A model generated the notes under the pieces. It did no database searches. It was not told the DNA's origin and saw only the letters and a program-made list of their open reading frames with translations. Below, in pieces: positions 1 through 8,563 of a stretch of 32,322 nt of DNA. The translations under genes were made by a program, and so were the position numbers. Position 1 is the first letter of the stretch; each line of letters opens with the position of its first letter. This DNA comes from Gammaproteobacteria bacterium (GTDB taxonomy: Bacteria; Pseudomonadota; Gammaproteobacteria; Enterobacterales; GCA-2746155): positions 202,260 to 234,581 of the forward strand of contig NVWF01000001.1 in NCBI GenBank assembly GCA_002746155.1, written 5' to 3'.

Positions 1-8
1 ATTATATA

Positions 9-63
9 CTTTATTTTAAAAAACAATACGTTATATTGTATAAACTAAAGTAATATGTATAAT
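9..63 (+). repeat. Promoter-like repeat, copy 1
   Basis: This ~55-base AT-rich segment is nearly identical to one at 2474-2527, after the two glycosyltransferase genes. Both copies contain TTGTAT (here 36-41), a 16-base spacer and a perfect TATAAT (58-63), the layout of a sigma-70 promoter. Copy 1 would fire towards the glycosyltransferase gene at 283, leaving a long 5' untranslated region. Promoter function is inferred from the match and position. Confidence 0.6.
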
Positions 64-282
64 AAAATTAATGTTTGAGGATGGATAACATATCACATTT
101 CTAGGTAGTAGAAGTTAATTTTGTTACTGATAGTGACTGTAATATCAATACTTCCCATAATTTAAATACTTGAACACAGGTAATACCTAATAAATGACCG
201 CAATCAAAGTCCTAATTATAGATTTAGCGCAAAAACTTGCTAACCGTCTCTATGTCGCCGTCTCTTAGCGGATAGATTTAAG
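64..282. other. Intergenic stretch without a supported gene
   Basis: About 220 bases of AT-rich DNA lie between the promoter-like repeat and the first glycosyltransferase start. The only open frame is a 24-codon stretch at 194-268 (ATG to TAG) with no clear ribosome site and no recognisable motif. It could be a leader or a remnant of a longer gene. No terminator hairpin was seen. Confidence 0.4.
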
Positions 283-1425
283 ATGAATAAAGATTTAAAT
301 ATTGCGGTGGTAGGGACTTATAAGACCAGTGAACTTTATAGCAGAAATATAATTGCTATAAATACCATAAAATCTATTTGCTCAAATGCACGAGAATTCA
401 GACCTGATTACACTGCAAGTTTAGATGCCACATCTAGCTTAACAAGTTTTTCAAGATTCATAATATATACATATACTACACTAAGGCAGTGGTTCTCACT
501 CTCAAGGCAGATTAAAGCTATTCGTAGTTACCCTATAATCTATGTACCATATCCTGCACATCTTGACATTCTGCTAGTAAAGATTTTCACACTTGGTAAA
601 AAAAACATTATCATAATGGATGCTTTTTTAGGTTTACATGATACAGCTATAATGGATCGTAAATTATTTTCGAAGACTTCGATTGCTTCTCATTTAATTC
701 GTTTACTTGAAAAGATATCTTTAAGTTATGCTGATATGATTATACTAGATACAAAACTTCAGGCCGATTCACTAATCAAAAGCTATCAACTTCCAGAGAA
801 TAAAGTAACATCACTTCCTGTAGGAATTAATGAATCGCAATGGAGACCTCAGCATACATTAGATTATAATGAGAATTTTAATTTGCTTTTCTGGGGTACC
901 TTCATTCCACTGCATGGGGTAGAGATAATCATCGAATCTGCACTTAAGCTCCAAGCCTCAGAAAAAAATATACAATTTACTCTAGTTGGAACCGGGCAAA
1001 CTGCCTATAAAATAAAAAGTGAATATAAAGATAAGTGGCCTGTAAACGTTAAATGGGTCGATAAGATTTTACCCATGAATCAATTGCACAAAATGTCAGA
1101 AGAAGCTCATTGTATTCTTGGGATTTTTGGTACCTCGGCTAAATCATCTAAGGTAATTCCATATAAAGTATATCAAGCACTGTCAATGAATAAACCTATA
1201 ATAACTCGTAACTCTCAAGCATATCCTCAGCAACCACCACAATCTCTTATCACAATTTCCCCAGGCAACGCCTCTGAGTTAACAGATGCTATTTTAACTC
1301 TTATTAAAAATTATACGAAATATACATCAAGTAGTGATGCATTACATTATTATGAAACACACTTCTCGAATAAAGCATACCGAAAATCATTTCAAATAAT
1401 GTTACAAAGCCTGAACTATGAATAA
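283..1425 (+). CDS. GT4-like glycosyltransferase
   Basis: A 380-residue protein with the two-lobed layout of GT-B glycosyltransferases. The N-terminal half is divergent. The C-terminal half has the family hallmarks: FWGTF and an LHGVEIIIESA helix near 205-225, then VGTG near 237, and the donor-binding region with KVYQALSMNKPIIT near 300-315. It would transfer a nucleotide-activated sugar at the cytoplasmic face for a surface glycan; donor and acceptor cannot be read. The last 8 bases overlap the next gene, so the two are translationally linked. High AT content relative to the genes further on, and the flanking repeats, suggest a variable or acquired glycan locus. A role in pilin or O-antigen glycosylation is possible because pilBCD follows, but this is only context. 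Confidence 0.75.
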   Translation: MNKDLNIAVVGTYKTSELYSRNIIAINTIKSICSNAREFRPDYTASLDATSSLTSFSRFIIYTYTTLRQWFSLSRQIKAIRSYPIIYVPYPAHLDILLVKIFTLGKKNIIIMDAFLGLHDTAIMDRKLFSKTSIASHLIRLLEKISLSYADMIILDTKLQADSLIKSYQLPENKVTSLPVGINESQWRPQHTLDYNENFNLLFWGTFIPLHGVEIIIESALKLQASEKNIQFTLVGTGQTAYKIKSEYKDKWPVNVKWVDKILPMNQLHKMSEEAHCILGIFGTSAKSSKVIPYKVYQALSMNKPIITRNSQAYPQQPPQSLITISPGNASELTDAILTLIKNYTKYTSSSDALHYYETHFSNKAYRKSFQIMLQSLNYE

Positions 1426-2419
1426 AGGAACAATTGCAATTGCACTAGCTACTTTTAATGGAGAGTCTTACCTAGAGGAGCAAATTAACAGCATTCTATC
1501 TCAAAGCTATGAAAGCTGGGATTTATACATATGTGACGATGGTTCTTCAGATAGCACGCCGGATATTTTAATCAGGTTAGCTAAGTCTGACTCTAGAATT
1601 AATATTATTGAAAAGCCTTTTAAAGAGCCTCCTTCACATTATAATAATTTTCATCGATTACTTACCTATATACAAGGTAAGGGATATCCCTATTTTGCGC
1701 TATGTGATCAAGACGATGTATGGGCTACTAATAAATTATCAGAACAAATTAAGATACTTGAAAAAGACTCAAAGACAACACTATGCCACTCAGATTTATC
1801 AGTTGTTAATGAACATTTAAATCTTATACATGAGTCCTTTTGTATCTTAAATAAGTTTAATTTTGTAAGTATGAAGTTAATGAGGTTTCTGATGCTCGAT
1901 AACTTTGCGGTTGGCTGTACAATAGTGGCTAAAACTGAAATATTAGAGCATGCAATTCCATTCCCAGAAAACTTAACTAACCATGATTGGTGGTTAGCTA
2001 TATGTGCAGAGTTATTTGGAGAGATTAAGTTCTTAAATCAACCACTAGTCCTCTATAGACAACATCAAAATAATCAAATTGGAAGTACCAAAGTAATTGA
2101 AAAATTACTTTATAAGCCTAAATCTTTTCTCTCTCTATTAAAAAAGCATCGCAGGAATTTTGAATACTCAACAGAGGCTCTTTTAGAATTGAATAAACAT
2201 GAGCCTATAGAAAAAATAAATATGAAATCCTATGATGATTTAAACTTTTACCTCAACCTAATTCACAGTAAAAAAAACTTATTGAAGATTATCTATACTC
2301 TTCATAATAGAGGTTATTGTTCTCGTAGTTTAATTAAAGATATTGTAGCCACATATAACATTTGGAGATATCGTTTAAAATATAAGAGCAAAACCAGTTG
2401 CGGAATTTTAAAGAATTAA
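1418..2419 (+). CDS. GT2-like glycosyltransferase (rhamnosyltransferase-type)
   Basis: A 333-residue GT-A enzyme. It opens with ALATFNGESYLEEQINSIL, the nucleotide-sugar binding strand of GT2 enzymes. It continues with CDDGSSDST near residues 39-47 and DQDDVW near 97-102, a motif frequent in rhamnosyltransferase-like GT2 members acting on cell-surface polysaccharides. NHDWWL near 188 may contribute the catalytic acid region. It begins inside the 3' end of the upstream GT4-like gene. There are no obvious membrane segments, so it is likely a cytoplasmic or peripheral enzyme. The donor sugar is not determinable. The C-terminal 100 residues are lysine and asparagine rich and not recognised. Confidence 0.78.
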   Translation: MNKGTIAIALATFNGESYLEEQINSILSQSYESWDLYICDDGSSDSTPDILIRLAKSDSRINIIEKPFKEPPSHYNNFHRLLTYIQGKGYPYFALCDQDDVWATNKLSEQIKILEKDSKTTLCHSDLSVVNEHLNLIHESFCILNKFNFVSMKLMRFLMLDNFAVGCTIVAKTEILEHAIPFPENLTNHDWWLAICAELFGEIKFLNQPLVLYRQHQNNQIGSTKVIEKLLYKPKSFLSLLKKHRRNFEYSTEALLELNKHEPIEKINMKSYDDLNFYLNLIHSKKNLLKIIYTLHNRGYCSRSLIKDIVATYNIWRYRLKYKSKTSCGILKN

Positions 2420-2473
2420 GTAGTGAAGCGCACCCCGTATATGCTCTCTAATTGGTATGTTCTTATAAGACAG

Positions 2474-2527
2474 TTTTATTTAAAAAACAATGCCTTATAT
2501 TGTATATCTTAAAGTAATATGTATAAT
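2474..2527 (+). repeat. Promoter-like repeat, copy 2, upstream of pilB
   Basis: This is the second copy of the repeat at 9-63: the A-rich run, TTATATTGTAT, and AAAGTAATATGTATAAT all recur with only a few changes. TTGTAT at 2500-2505 and TATAAT at 2522-2527 are again 16 bases apart. It lies about 150 bases before the chosen pilB start, so it is the best candidate promoter for the pilus operon. Between the stop at 2419 and this repeat there is no clear terminator hairpin. Confidence 0.6.
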
Positions 2528-2680
2528 GATGCAGGAAGGTAAAGAGGTATTTTTAGACATTCATCACACTATTTAATCTAAATATGCAGTATAAATTACT
2601 TATATCCTGAAAGTTTGAACTATTTTATTGATATTAACTACATAATTATCACTATTGCTAATACTATCGAAGAAAATAAA

Positions 2681-4393
2681 ATGGCATCTACAGCAACAAA
2701 AACAAAGCTCACCGGACTAGTCAGAAAGCTAGTTACTGACGGCTTGCTGCAAGAAGAGCAAGCAGCAGAGTCCTTTGCACAAGCAAAAACCCAGAAAATA
2801 CACTTCGTCCCTTACCTTGTTGAAAACCAACTTATTACACCTAGACAAATCGCATTATCTGCAACCGGAGAGTTTGGAATTCCACTATTTGACCTAGACA
2901 GTATTGACAAAGAGGCAATCCCCGTAGATGTAGTCAATGAAAAAATCATCATTAAGCACCATGCTTTACCGATATATAAACGAGGTAATCGTTTATATGT
3001 AGCAATTTCAGATCCAACCAATCTCCAAGCATTAGACGAGATACGTTTCAATACCGGTATCTCCACAGAAGGCATCTTAGTTGAAGAAGATAAACTAACT
3101 GCAACAATAAGCCATGTACTAGAAGCCAAAGAAAGTGAGTCTCTATCTTCTGACTTCGATGATGCCGATCTAGAAAACATAGACATTGAAGATCCAGACG
3201 CTCAACCTGAAGACGATGATGGTGACACAGATGATGCTCCTATCGTACGTTTTGTAAACAAGTTGCTGCTAGATGCAATACGAAAAGGTGCATCAGATTT
3301 ACACTTTGAGCCATACGAAAAAAAATATCGTGTCAGGTACCGTGTCGACGGTATCTTACAAGAAGTGGCAAGCCCACCCATCAATCTCTCAACGCGCATA
3401 GCAGCAAGACTTAAAGTTATGTCTCGTCTTGATATTTCTGAAAAGAGAGTTCCTCAAGATGGTCGTATTAAACTAAAGATCTCTAAAAATAAATCTATCG
3501 ATTTTCGTGTAAGTACACTACCAACTTTGTTTGGCGAAAAGATAGTAATGCGTATTTTAGATCCTACCAGTGCTCAAATGGGAATCGAAGTTCTTGGTTA
3601 TGAAGACCATCAAAAGCAGCTCTATCTTGAAGCCCTAAGTAAGCCCCAAGGTATGATCCTTGTTACCGGACCAACAGGCTCAGGTAAAACAGTTTCTCTT
3701 TATACTGGTGTAAACATATTAAATAAGCCTGATGTAAATATATCTACGGCTGAAGATCCCGTAGAAATTAACTTAACCGGAATAAATCAAGTTAATGTAA
3801 ATGTTAAACAGGGTATGACCTTTGCTAAAGCACTAAGGGCTTTTTTACGACAAGATCCTGATATAGTATTAGTTGGTGAGATTCGCGATCTTGAAACAGC
3901 TGAAATTGCAATTAAAGCAGCTCAAACAGGCCACCTAGTATTATCTACCCTTCATACAAACAATGCTCCTGAAACACTTACTCGTTTGGCAAATATGGGT
4001 GTGCCAGCATTTAATATAGCAACCTCTGTCCACTTAATTATTGCACAACGTCTGGCTCGGAGACTTTGTAAGGAATGTAAAAGGAGTACTGACATTCCTA
4101 ATGAATCACTAATACAAGCAGGATTCAAAGAAGATGAAGTGGACAGCTTAAAAATATTTGAACCCATAGGCTGCGATAAATGTTCAAGTGGCTACAAGGG
4201 TCGCGTGGGTGTTTATGAAGTTATGCCCATAACAAAAGCAATCGCTAGAATTATAATGTCAGGTGGTAATGCTATTGAAATTGCTGATCAAGCAAGATTA
4301 GATGGTGTGAATAATCTCAGGGAATCAGGTCTAGAAAAAGTCCGACAAGGCTTAACTAGTTTGGCAGAAATAAACCGTATAACACAGGATTAG
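2681..4393 (+). CDS. pilB: Type IV pilus assembly ATPase PilB
   Basis: PilB is the cytoplasmic hexameric ATPase that powers pilin extraction and pilus extension. From the ATG at 2681 it has 570 residues, the family's usual length. A TTG 66 bases upstream is in frame but would add an atypical hydrophobic tail, so it was not chosen. Order seen: N-terminal MshEN/T2SSE_N domain (about 1-150), an acidic linker, then the ATPase domain. The ATPase has Walker A GPTGSGKT at 330-337, Walker B VLVGEIRD at 396-403, and a His box ending STLHTN near 427. The zinc-binding cysteines are C463/C466 and C498/C501, the tetracysteine typical of extension ATPases. pilC starts 4 bases after its stop. No pilA is visible upstream; glycosyltransferases stand there instead. 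Confidence 0.95.
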   Translation: MASTATKTKLTGLVRKLVTDGLLQEEQAAESFAQAKTQKIHFVPYLVENQLITPRQIALSATGEFGIPLFDLDSIDKEAIPVDVVNEKIIIKHHALPIYKRGNRLYVAISDPTNLQALDEIRFNTGISTEGILVEEDKLTATISHVLEAKESESLSSDFDDADLENIDIEDPDAQPEDDDGDTDDAPIVRFVNKLLLDAIRKGASDLHFEPYEKKYRVRYRVDGILQEVASPPINLSTRIAARLKVMSRLDISEKRVPQDGRIKLKISKNKSIDFRVSTLPTLFGEKIVMRILDPTSAQMGIEVLGYEDHQKQLYLEALSKPQGMILVTGPTGSGKTVSLYTGVNILNKPDVNISTAEDPVEINLTGINQVNVNVKQGMTFAKALRAFLRQDPDIVLVGEIRDLETAEIAIKAAQTGHLVLSTLHTNNAPETLTRLANMGVPAFNIATSVHLIIAQRLARRLCKECKRSTDIPNESLIQAGFKEDEVDSLKIFEPIGCDKCSSGYKGRVGVYEVMPITKAIARIIMSGGNAIEIADQARLDGVNNLRESGLEKVRQGLTSLAEINRITQD

Positions 4394-4397
4394 GGTC

Positions 4398-5666
4398 ATG
4401 GCTCTTCAAGCAGTTAAAAAACCAGTAGTTCGTAAAGCTAAAACTAAAGTTAATAAGGAGAAATCCTTCACTTTTACTTGGGAGGGTTCCGATAGAAAAG
4501 GTCAAAAAGTTACAGGACAAATGACTGCGCCTAATCAAGCTATGGCTAAAGCTAACTTACGTAAGCAAGGCATTACTCCAACTAAAGTTAAGAAAAAGGC
4601 AGCTGATTTATTTGCTCCTAGAAAAAAACCTGTTACAACAGCTGAGATTGCATCATTTAGCAGAATGATAGCTACTATGATGAAAGCTGGAATACCTTTA
4701 GTTCAGTCCTTTGAAATTATTGGCAGGGGTCATGATAATCCTTCAGTTCAAGAATTACTCTTGAACATTAAGACAAACATTGAATCAGGAACTTCATTTG
4801 CTGAATCACTCAGAAAATATCCTCGACACTTTGATGAATTATTCTGCGACTTAGTTGATGCTGGTGAGCAGGCGGGTGCTCTAGAGGAAATGCTAGATAG
4901 AATCGCCACTTATAAAGAAAAAACTGAATCTTTAAAAAAGAAAATAAAAAAAGCCATGACCTATCCAATATCGGTTGTGGTAATAGCGCTTGTTGTAACT
5001 GCCATATTACTTATATTCGTAGTGCCAACCTTTAAAGAAGTGTTCAGTAATTTTGGAGCCGATTTACCAGCCTTCACTCTCATGGTCATTGGATTTTCAG
5101 AATGGATGCAAGCCTGGTGGTGGGCTGCATTAGGCGTAATAGTAGGCACACTATACGGGCTAAAAGAACTGCTCTTCCGTTCAGAGAAAGCAAGAGACTT
5201 CAGAGATCGACTACTGCTTAAGCTCCCAGCAATAGGCCCTATCCTCTACGAAGCAGCAGTAGCAAGATACGCTCGTACTCTATCAACTACCTTCGCAGCA
5301 GGTGTTCCCCTAGTGGAAGCATTAGATTCAGCAGCAGGCGCATCGGGTAACGTTGTATTTCGTAACGCTATACACAAAGTCAAAGACGATGTCTCAACCG
5401 GTATGGCCATGCACATGTCCATGGAATCTGTACAAATATTCCCAAACATGGTTGTTCAAATGGTTGGCATCGGTGAAGAATCTGGTTCCCTCGATGCCAT
5501 GTTATCTAACGTTGCAGGCATCTACGAAGAAAACGTAGACAACGCTGTGGATAACCTAAGCGCCCTACTAGAACCTATGATCATGGCAGTTCTAGGCGTC
5601 CTTATCGGCGGCCTAGTAATCGCCATGTACCTACCAATTTTCACCATGGGTCAGGTGGTCGGCTAA
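4398..5666 (+). CDS. pilC: Type IV pilus inner-membrane platform protein PilC
   Basis: A 422-residue T2SSF-family protein that forms the inner-membrane platform linking PilB rotation to pilin insertion. After a lysine-rich N terminus come two T2SSF repeats: the first with FSRMIATMMKAGIPLVQSFE (about 85-105), the second with YARTLSTTFAAGVPLVEALD (about 293-312). The duplicated hydrophobic segments are near 190-215, near 240-258 and at the C terminus near 388-415. The ATG is preceded by an AGGG ribosome site and sits 4 bases after pilB. pilD follows after 14 bases, so the three genes form one operon. Confidence 0.95.
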   Translation: MALQAVKKPVVRKAKTKVNKEKSFTFTWEGSDRKGQKVTGQMTAPNQAMAKANLRKQGITPTKVKKKAADLFAPRKKPVTTAEIASFSRMIATMMKAGIPLVQSFEIIGRGHDNPSVQELLLNIKTNIESGTSFAESLRKYPRHFDELFCDLVDAGEQAGALEEMLDRIATYKEKTESLKKKIKKAMTYPISVVVIALVVTAILLIFVVPTFKEVFSNFGADLPAFTLMVIGFSEWMQAWWWAALGVIVGTLYGLKELLFRSEKARDFRDRLLLKLPAIGPILYEAAVARYARTLSTTFAAGVPLVEALDSAAGASGNVVFRNAIHKVKDDVSTGMAMHMSMESVQIFPNMVVQMVGIGEESGSLDAMLSNVAGIYEENVDNAVDNLSALLEPMIMAVLGVLIGGLVIAMYLPIFTMGQVVG

Positions 5667-5680
5667 AGAGTCGGATAAAA

Positions 5681-6580
5681 GTGCTAACGTTAGAATATCT
5701 ATCGACCAATGCCAACGCTCTCATCATCACAGCAGGTCTTTTCGGCCTGCTCATTGGTAGCTTTCTAAACGTTGTCATCTACCGAATTCCTGTCATGCTC
5801 GATAACGAGTGGCGTGAAGCCGCCACTGATATCCTCGAAGAACAGGGCGTTAACGTTGAAGAGCCTAAGTCTAAAGAGTCAGAAGAATCAAAGCCTTTCA
5901 ACCTAGTTGTGCCACGCTCAGCCTGTCAAACCTGCGGCCATCAAATCACAGCCATGGAAAATGTACCCATTATCAGCTACCTCTTCTTAAGAGGAAAATG
6001 TTCCGGTTGCAAAAGTTCTATATCAGTCCGCTACCCACTAATCGAGCTATTAACAGGACTTCTATTTGCCTTCAGCGCTTATCAATTTGGCTGGAGTCAA
6101 CAGACTGTCGCGACAATCATCTTAAGCGGTATGTTAATAACCCTAATTTTTATCGATATCGATAGAAAACTCTTACCCGATAACATCGTCTACCCTCTTT
6201 TATGGATAGGGTTATTCATCAACATCGATAACACCTTCATCAGCCTCGAAGAGTCTGTTATAGGTGCCTTAGCAGGCTATTTATCCCTATGGAGTATCTT
6301 CTGGTTATTTAAACTAGCCACAGGCAAGGAAGGCATGGGATATGGTGACTTCAAGCTACTAGCAGCTCTCGGTGCCTGGCTTGGATGGAAAATGTTGCCC
6401 TTGATCATCATGCTCTCTTCAGTGGTAGGTGCCGTTTTAGGAATTCTCATTTTAGTGCTCAATAAAAAAGGCCGCGAAACTACTCTTCCCTTCGGCCCTT
6501 ATCTTGCAATAGCTGGTTTAGTCGCCTTATTCTGGGGCAATGAACTCGTTTCCCAGTACCTTCTTTTTATGGGCATATAA
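5681..6580 (+). CDS. pilD: Prepilin peptidase / N-methyltransferase PilD
   Basis: PilD is a polytopic inner-membrane aspartic protease that cleaves the prepilin leader and methylates the new N-terminal residue. The protein has 299 residues from a GTG start. Visible landmarks are the first membrane helix with GSFLNVVIYR, the cytoplasmic zinc site C82/C85 and C107/C110, the motif FIDIDRKLLPD carrying catalytic-region aspartates (159/161), and GMGYGDFKLLAALGAW carrying D223. Several further hydrophobic helices follow. It is the third gene of pilBCD, and its TAA is directly followed by the coaE ATG. It would also process type II secretion pseudopilins if the cell has them. Confidence 0.95.
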   Translation: MLTLEYLSTNANALIITAGLFGLLIGSFLNVVIYRIPVMLDNEWREAATDILEEQGVNVEEPKSKESEESKPFNLVVPRSACQTCGHQITAMENVPIISYLFLRGKCSGCKSSISVRYPLIELLTGLLFAFSAYQFGWSQQTVATIILSGMLITLIFIDIDRKLLPDNIVYPLLWIGLFINIDNTFISLEESVIGALAGYLSLWSIFWLFKLATGKEGMGYGDFKLLAALGAWLGWKMLPLIIMLSSVVGAVLGILILVLNKKGRETTLPFGPYLAIAGLVALFWGNELVSQYLLFMGI

Positions 6581-7201
6581 ATGTCCCCGTCAAAACTGGT
6601 TATCGGCCTAACAGGTGGTATTGGCAGTGGTAAAACAGCAGCAGCGCAACTATTCCAAAAGTTAGGCATAAACATCATCGATGCTGATGTGGCTGCAAGA
6701 AAAGTGGTGGAACCTGGTCAAGCAGCTTTAATTGCACTGGTTGAACATTTTGGTCGTAACATCCTTAACATTGATTCCAATCAAGATGAATCACTAAACC
6801 GTCAAGCATTACGCTCGATTGTTTTCTCAAACCCTGAACAACTAACCTGGCTAAATAACTTCATGCACCCACTCATTAGGGATTGGATGGATGATGAAAC
6901 AGCCAGAGCCACCTCTAAATACGTCATCAAGGTAATCCCGCTTCTCACTGAATCATCACTAAAACAACAGGTCGGTAGAGTCCTCGTAATAGATGTGCCT
7001 TTAGAAACACAGTTACAGCGAGTAGCCAAGCGGGACAATTGCTCACTTGATGAGGCTCAACAAATAACAAAAAACCAATCAACAAGAGAACACCGCCTCT
7101 CCTTTGCAGATGATGTAATTAACAACAACTCTAGTCTTGAGGATCTGGAGGTTGCTGTCAAAAAAATGCATAATGCCTATCTAACAATGTCAGCTAGCTA
7201 A
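6581..7201 (+). CDS. coaE: Dephospho-CoA kinase
   Basis: CoaE catalyses the last step of coenzyme A synthesis, phosphorylating the 3'-OH of dephospho-CoA with ATP in the cytoplasm. The 206-residue length is usual. The P-loop GGIGSGKT lies at 12-19, followed by the ADVAARKVVEPG substrate-binding stretch and a lid region with PLETQLQRVAKRDNCS. The start codon touches the pilD stop, so translation is coupled. The pilD-coaE-zapD order is a standard gammaproteobacterial arrangement. Confidence 0.95.
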   Translation: MSPSKLVIGLTGGIGSGKTAAAQLFQKLGINIIDADVAARKVVEPGQAALIALVEHFGRNILNIDSNQDESLNRQALRSIVFSNPEQLTWLNNFMHPLIRDWMDDETARATSKYVIKVIPLLTESSLKQQVGRVLVIDVPLETQLQRVAKRDNCSLDEAQQITKNQSTREHRLSFADDVINNNSSLEDLEVAVKKMHNAYLTMSAS

Positions 7202-7223
7202 AAATCGGACTCTCATATACACC

Positions 7224-8030
7224 ATGAATGACTATAACCCTTCATCAACTATGATTACGGAGAAAGACCTCTCTGAAACCATTACCTTTGAGGTGCCTTT
7301 AAATGAACGATGTCGCTCGCTTTTACGCCTAGAGAGAGTTTTCAGAGAAACAAAACGCCACATTAAACTTGGCACACCCTCCGCACATTTTTTTGTCCTA
7401 AAACAAATTTTTCTGCTACTCGATTTTTTCGAAAGAGGAGATTTTAAAGCTGAGCTGATTAAAGAGCTTGATAGAGAAATAGCTTATTTTGCAAAACTGA
7501 GTGAAAATCCTGAAGTTGATCTTAGCAAGCTAGATGTATTCATCAATCAACTGGGACAATTAAGTAAATGGTTTCGAACTCAAAAGGGCAAGATTGGTCA
7601 TCATCTACTCGAACAAGAGTTTATCGCTAACGCCAAACAAAAACTGATAAATGGCACTGCGCGTTTAAGCTTTGACGCCCCTTTTGTGAAATTATTTTTA
7701 TCTTTACCTGATGAGGTACGGCAAGAAAAATTACAGGACTGGTTAAAAGCCTTCAAAGGTATTCAAACCAGTGTTGAAGTTCTTTTACGACTGAGTCGGG
7801 AAACAGGTATATATCAAACAGCTTTTGCTGAGGATGGCTTTTATCAGCAAACAATGAAAAAAAATGAGTTCCAGTTTATTAGCATTCGTCTACCGTCAGA
7901 CCTCAACATCTATCCTGAGGTCAGTTCAGGCCCAAAAAGATTTAGTATTCGTTTTATGAGCTTATCTGATGATCTAAAATCAGATCAATTTACCCAGTGG
8001 TTCGACTTTGATTTAGCTAAATATAGTTAG
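7224..8030 (+). CDS. zapD: Cell division protein ZapD
   Basis: ZapD (YacF, DUF1342) binds the C-terminal tail of FtsZ and crosslinks filaments in the Z ring. The protein has 268 residues, slightly longer than the E. coli protein (about 247) because of an N-terminal extension. The family start region appears as ITFEVPLNERCRSLLRLE at about 20-37. An internal ATG at 7251 would remove 9 residues, and neither start has a strong ribosome site. The next gene in many relatives, yacG, is not here; a convergent mutT follows instead. Confidence 0.9.
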   Translation: MNDYNPSSTMITEKDLSETITFEVPLNERCRSLLRLERVFRETKRHIKLGTPSAHFFVLKQIFLLLDFFERGDFKAELIKELDREIAYFAKLSENPEVDLSKLDVFINQLGQLSKWFRTQKGKIGHHLLEQEFIANAKQKLINGTARLSFDAPFVKLFLSLPDEVRQEKLQDWLKAFKGIQTSVEVLLRLSRETGIYQTAFAEDGFYQQTMKKNEFQFISIRLPSDLNIYPEVSSGPKRFSIRFMSLSDDLKSDQFTQWFDFDLAKYS

Positions 8031-8076
8031 CTCAATTGATAGCATTCAATTATTAGCGTTATAATTAAAAATTCGT

Positions 8077-8120
8077 GCTGCATCTACTCATATTTCAATA
8101 TCGGAAATTGTAGACGAAGC
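8077..8120. terminator. Possible bidirectional hairpin between zapD and mutT
   Basis: Arms GCTGCATCTAC (8077-8087) and GTAGACGAAGC (8110-8120) pair at 9 of 11 positions. Inside them ATTTC (8092-8096) pairs with GAAAT (8104-8108). The hairpin sits between two convergent genes, the usual place for a shared terminator. Only the minus-strand side has a short T run after the stem, so termination strength is uncertain. Confidence 0.4.
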
Positions 8121-8144
8121 AGTTCGTGTTCTTATGAGTAATCA

Positions 8145-8555
8145 TCATGCAAATTCTTCATCCAATAAAGCCAATAGCTTCTCCAATATAGGATAATTAG
8201 CAGTTGGAAGTTTAAGCTCGTTGATGACAAGTCGATTAACCCATTCAACCTTCTGGCCTTCAAGACCAATAGGCAATCCAGTAAATTCAAGCACTCGAAA
8301 GATATGAAGTTTTACACGTTTTTCAGGATAACGATATTCTAATTCCAAAAAAGGTTCCAGTTGAAGCACTTCGATGCCGAGCTCTTCCCTAAGCTCACGA
8401 CTTAATGCCTGTTCAGCTGACTCTCCCGATTCTAACTTACCACCTGGAAATTCCCACTTGCCCCCCTGATGAGCATCAGTAGGACGTAGTGACAATAAGG
8501 TTTCTCCCTGAGGATTAACAATAACCGCCGCTGCCACATCGATGACTTTAGCCAT
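8145..8555 (-). CDS. mutT: 8-oxo-dGTP diphosphatase MutT
   Basis: MutT hydrolyses 8-oxo-dGTP to the monophosphate so that it is not misincorporated opposite adenine. The 136-residue length matches the family. The Nudix box is complete: G39, E45, then R53-E54-L-x-E57-E58-x-G60, with GGKWEFPGGK just before it. It starts 8 bases after the secA stop and is on the same strand, so it is probably read through from secA, as in E. coli. Another Nudix specificity cannot be excluded, but the context favours MutT. Confidence 0.88.
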   Translation of the reverse strand: MAKVIDVAAAVIVNPQGETLLSLRPTDAHQGGKWEFPGGKLESGESAEQALSRELREELGIEVLQLEPFLELEYRYPEKRVKLHIFRVLEFTGLPIGLEGQKVEWVNRLVINELKLPTANYPILEKLLALLDEEFA

Positions 8556-8563
8556 CGAAAAAG

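Noticed and set aside
194-268. 24-codon open frame before the first glycosyltransferase
   Set aside because: It is short, lacks a ribosome site and shows no family motif; it may be chance or a remnant.
2529-2576. 15-codon ATG frame just after the second promoter-like repeat, a possible leader peptide for pilB
   Set aside because: It is too short, has no notable codon run, and no attenuator hairpin follows.
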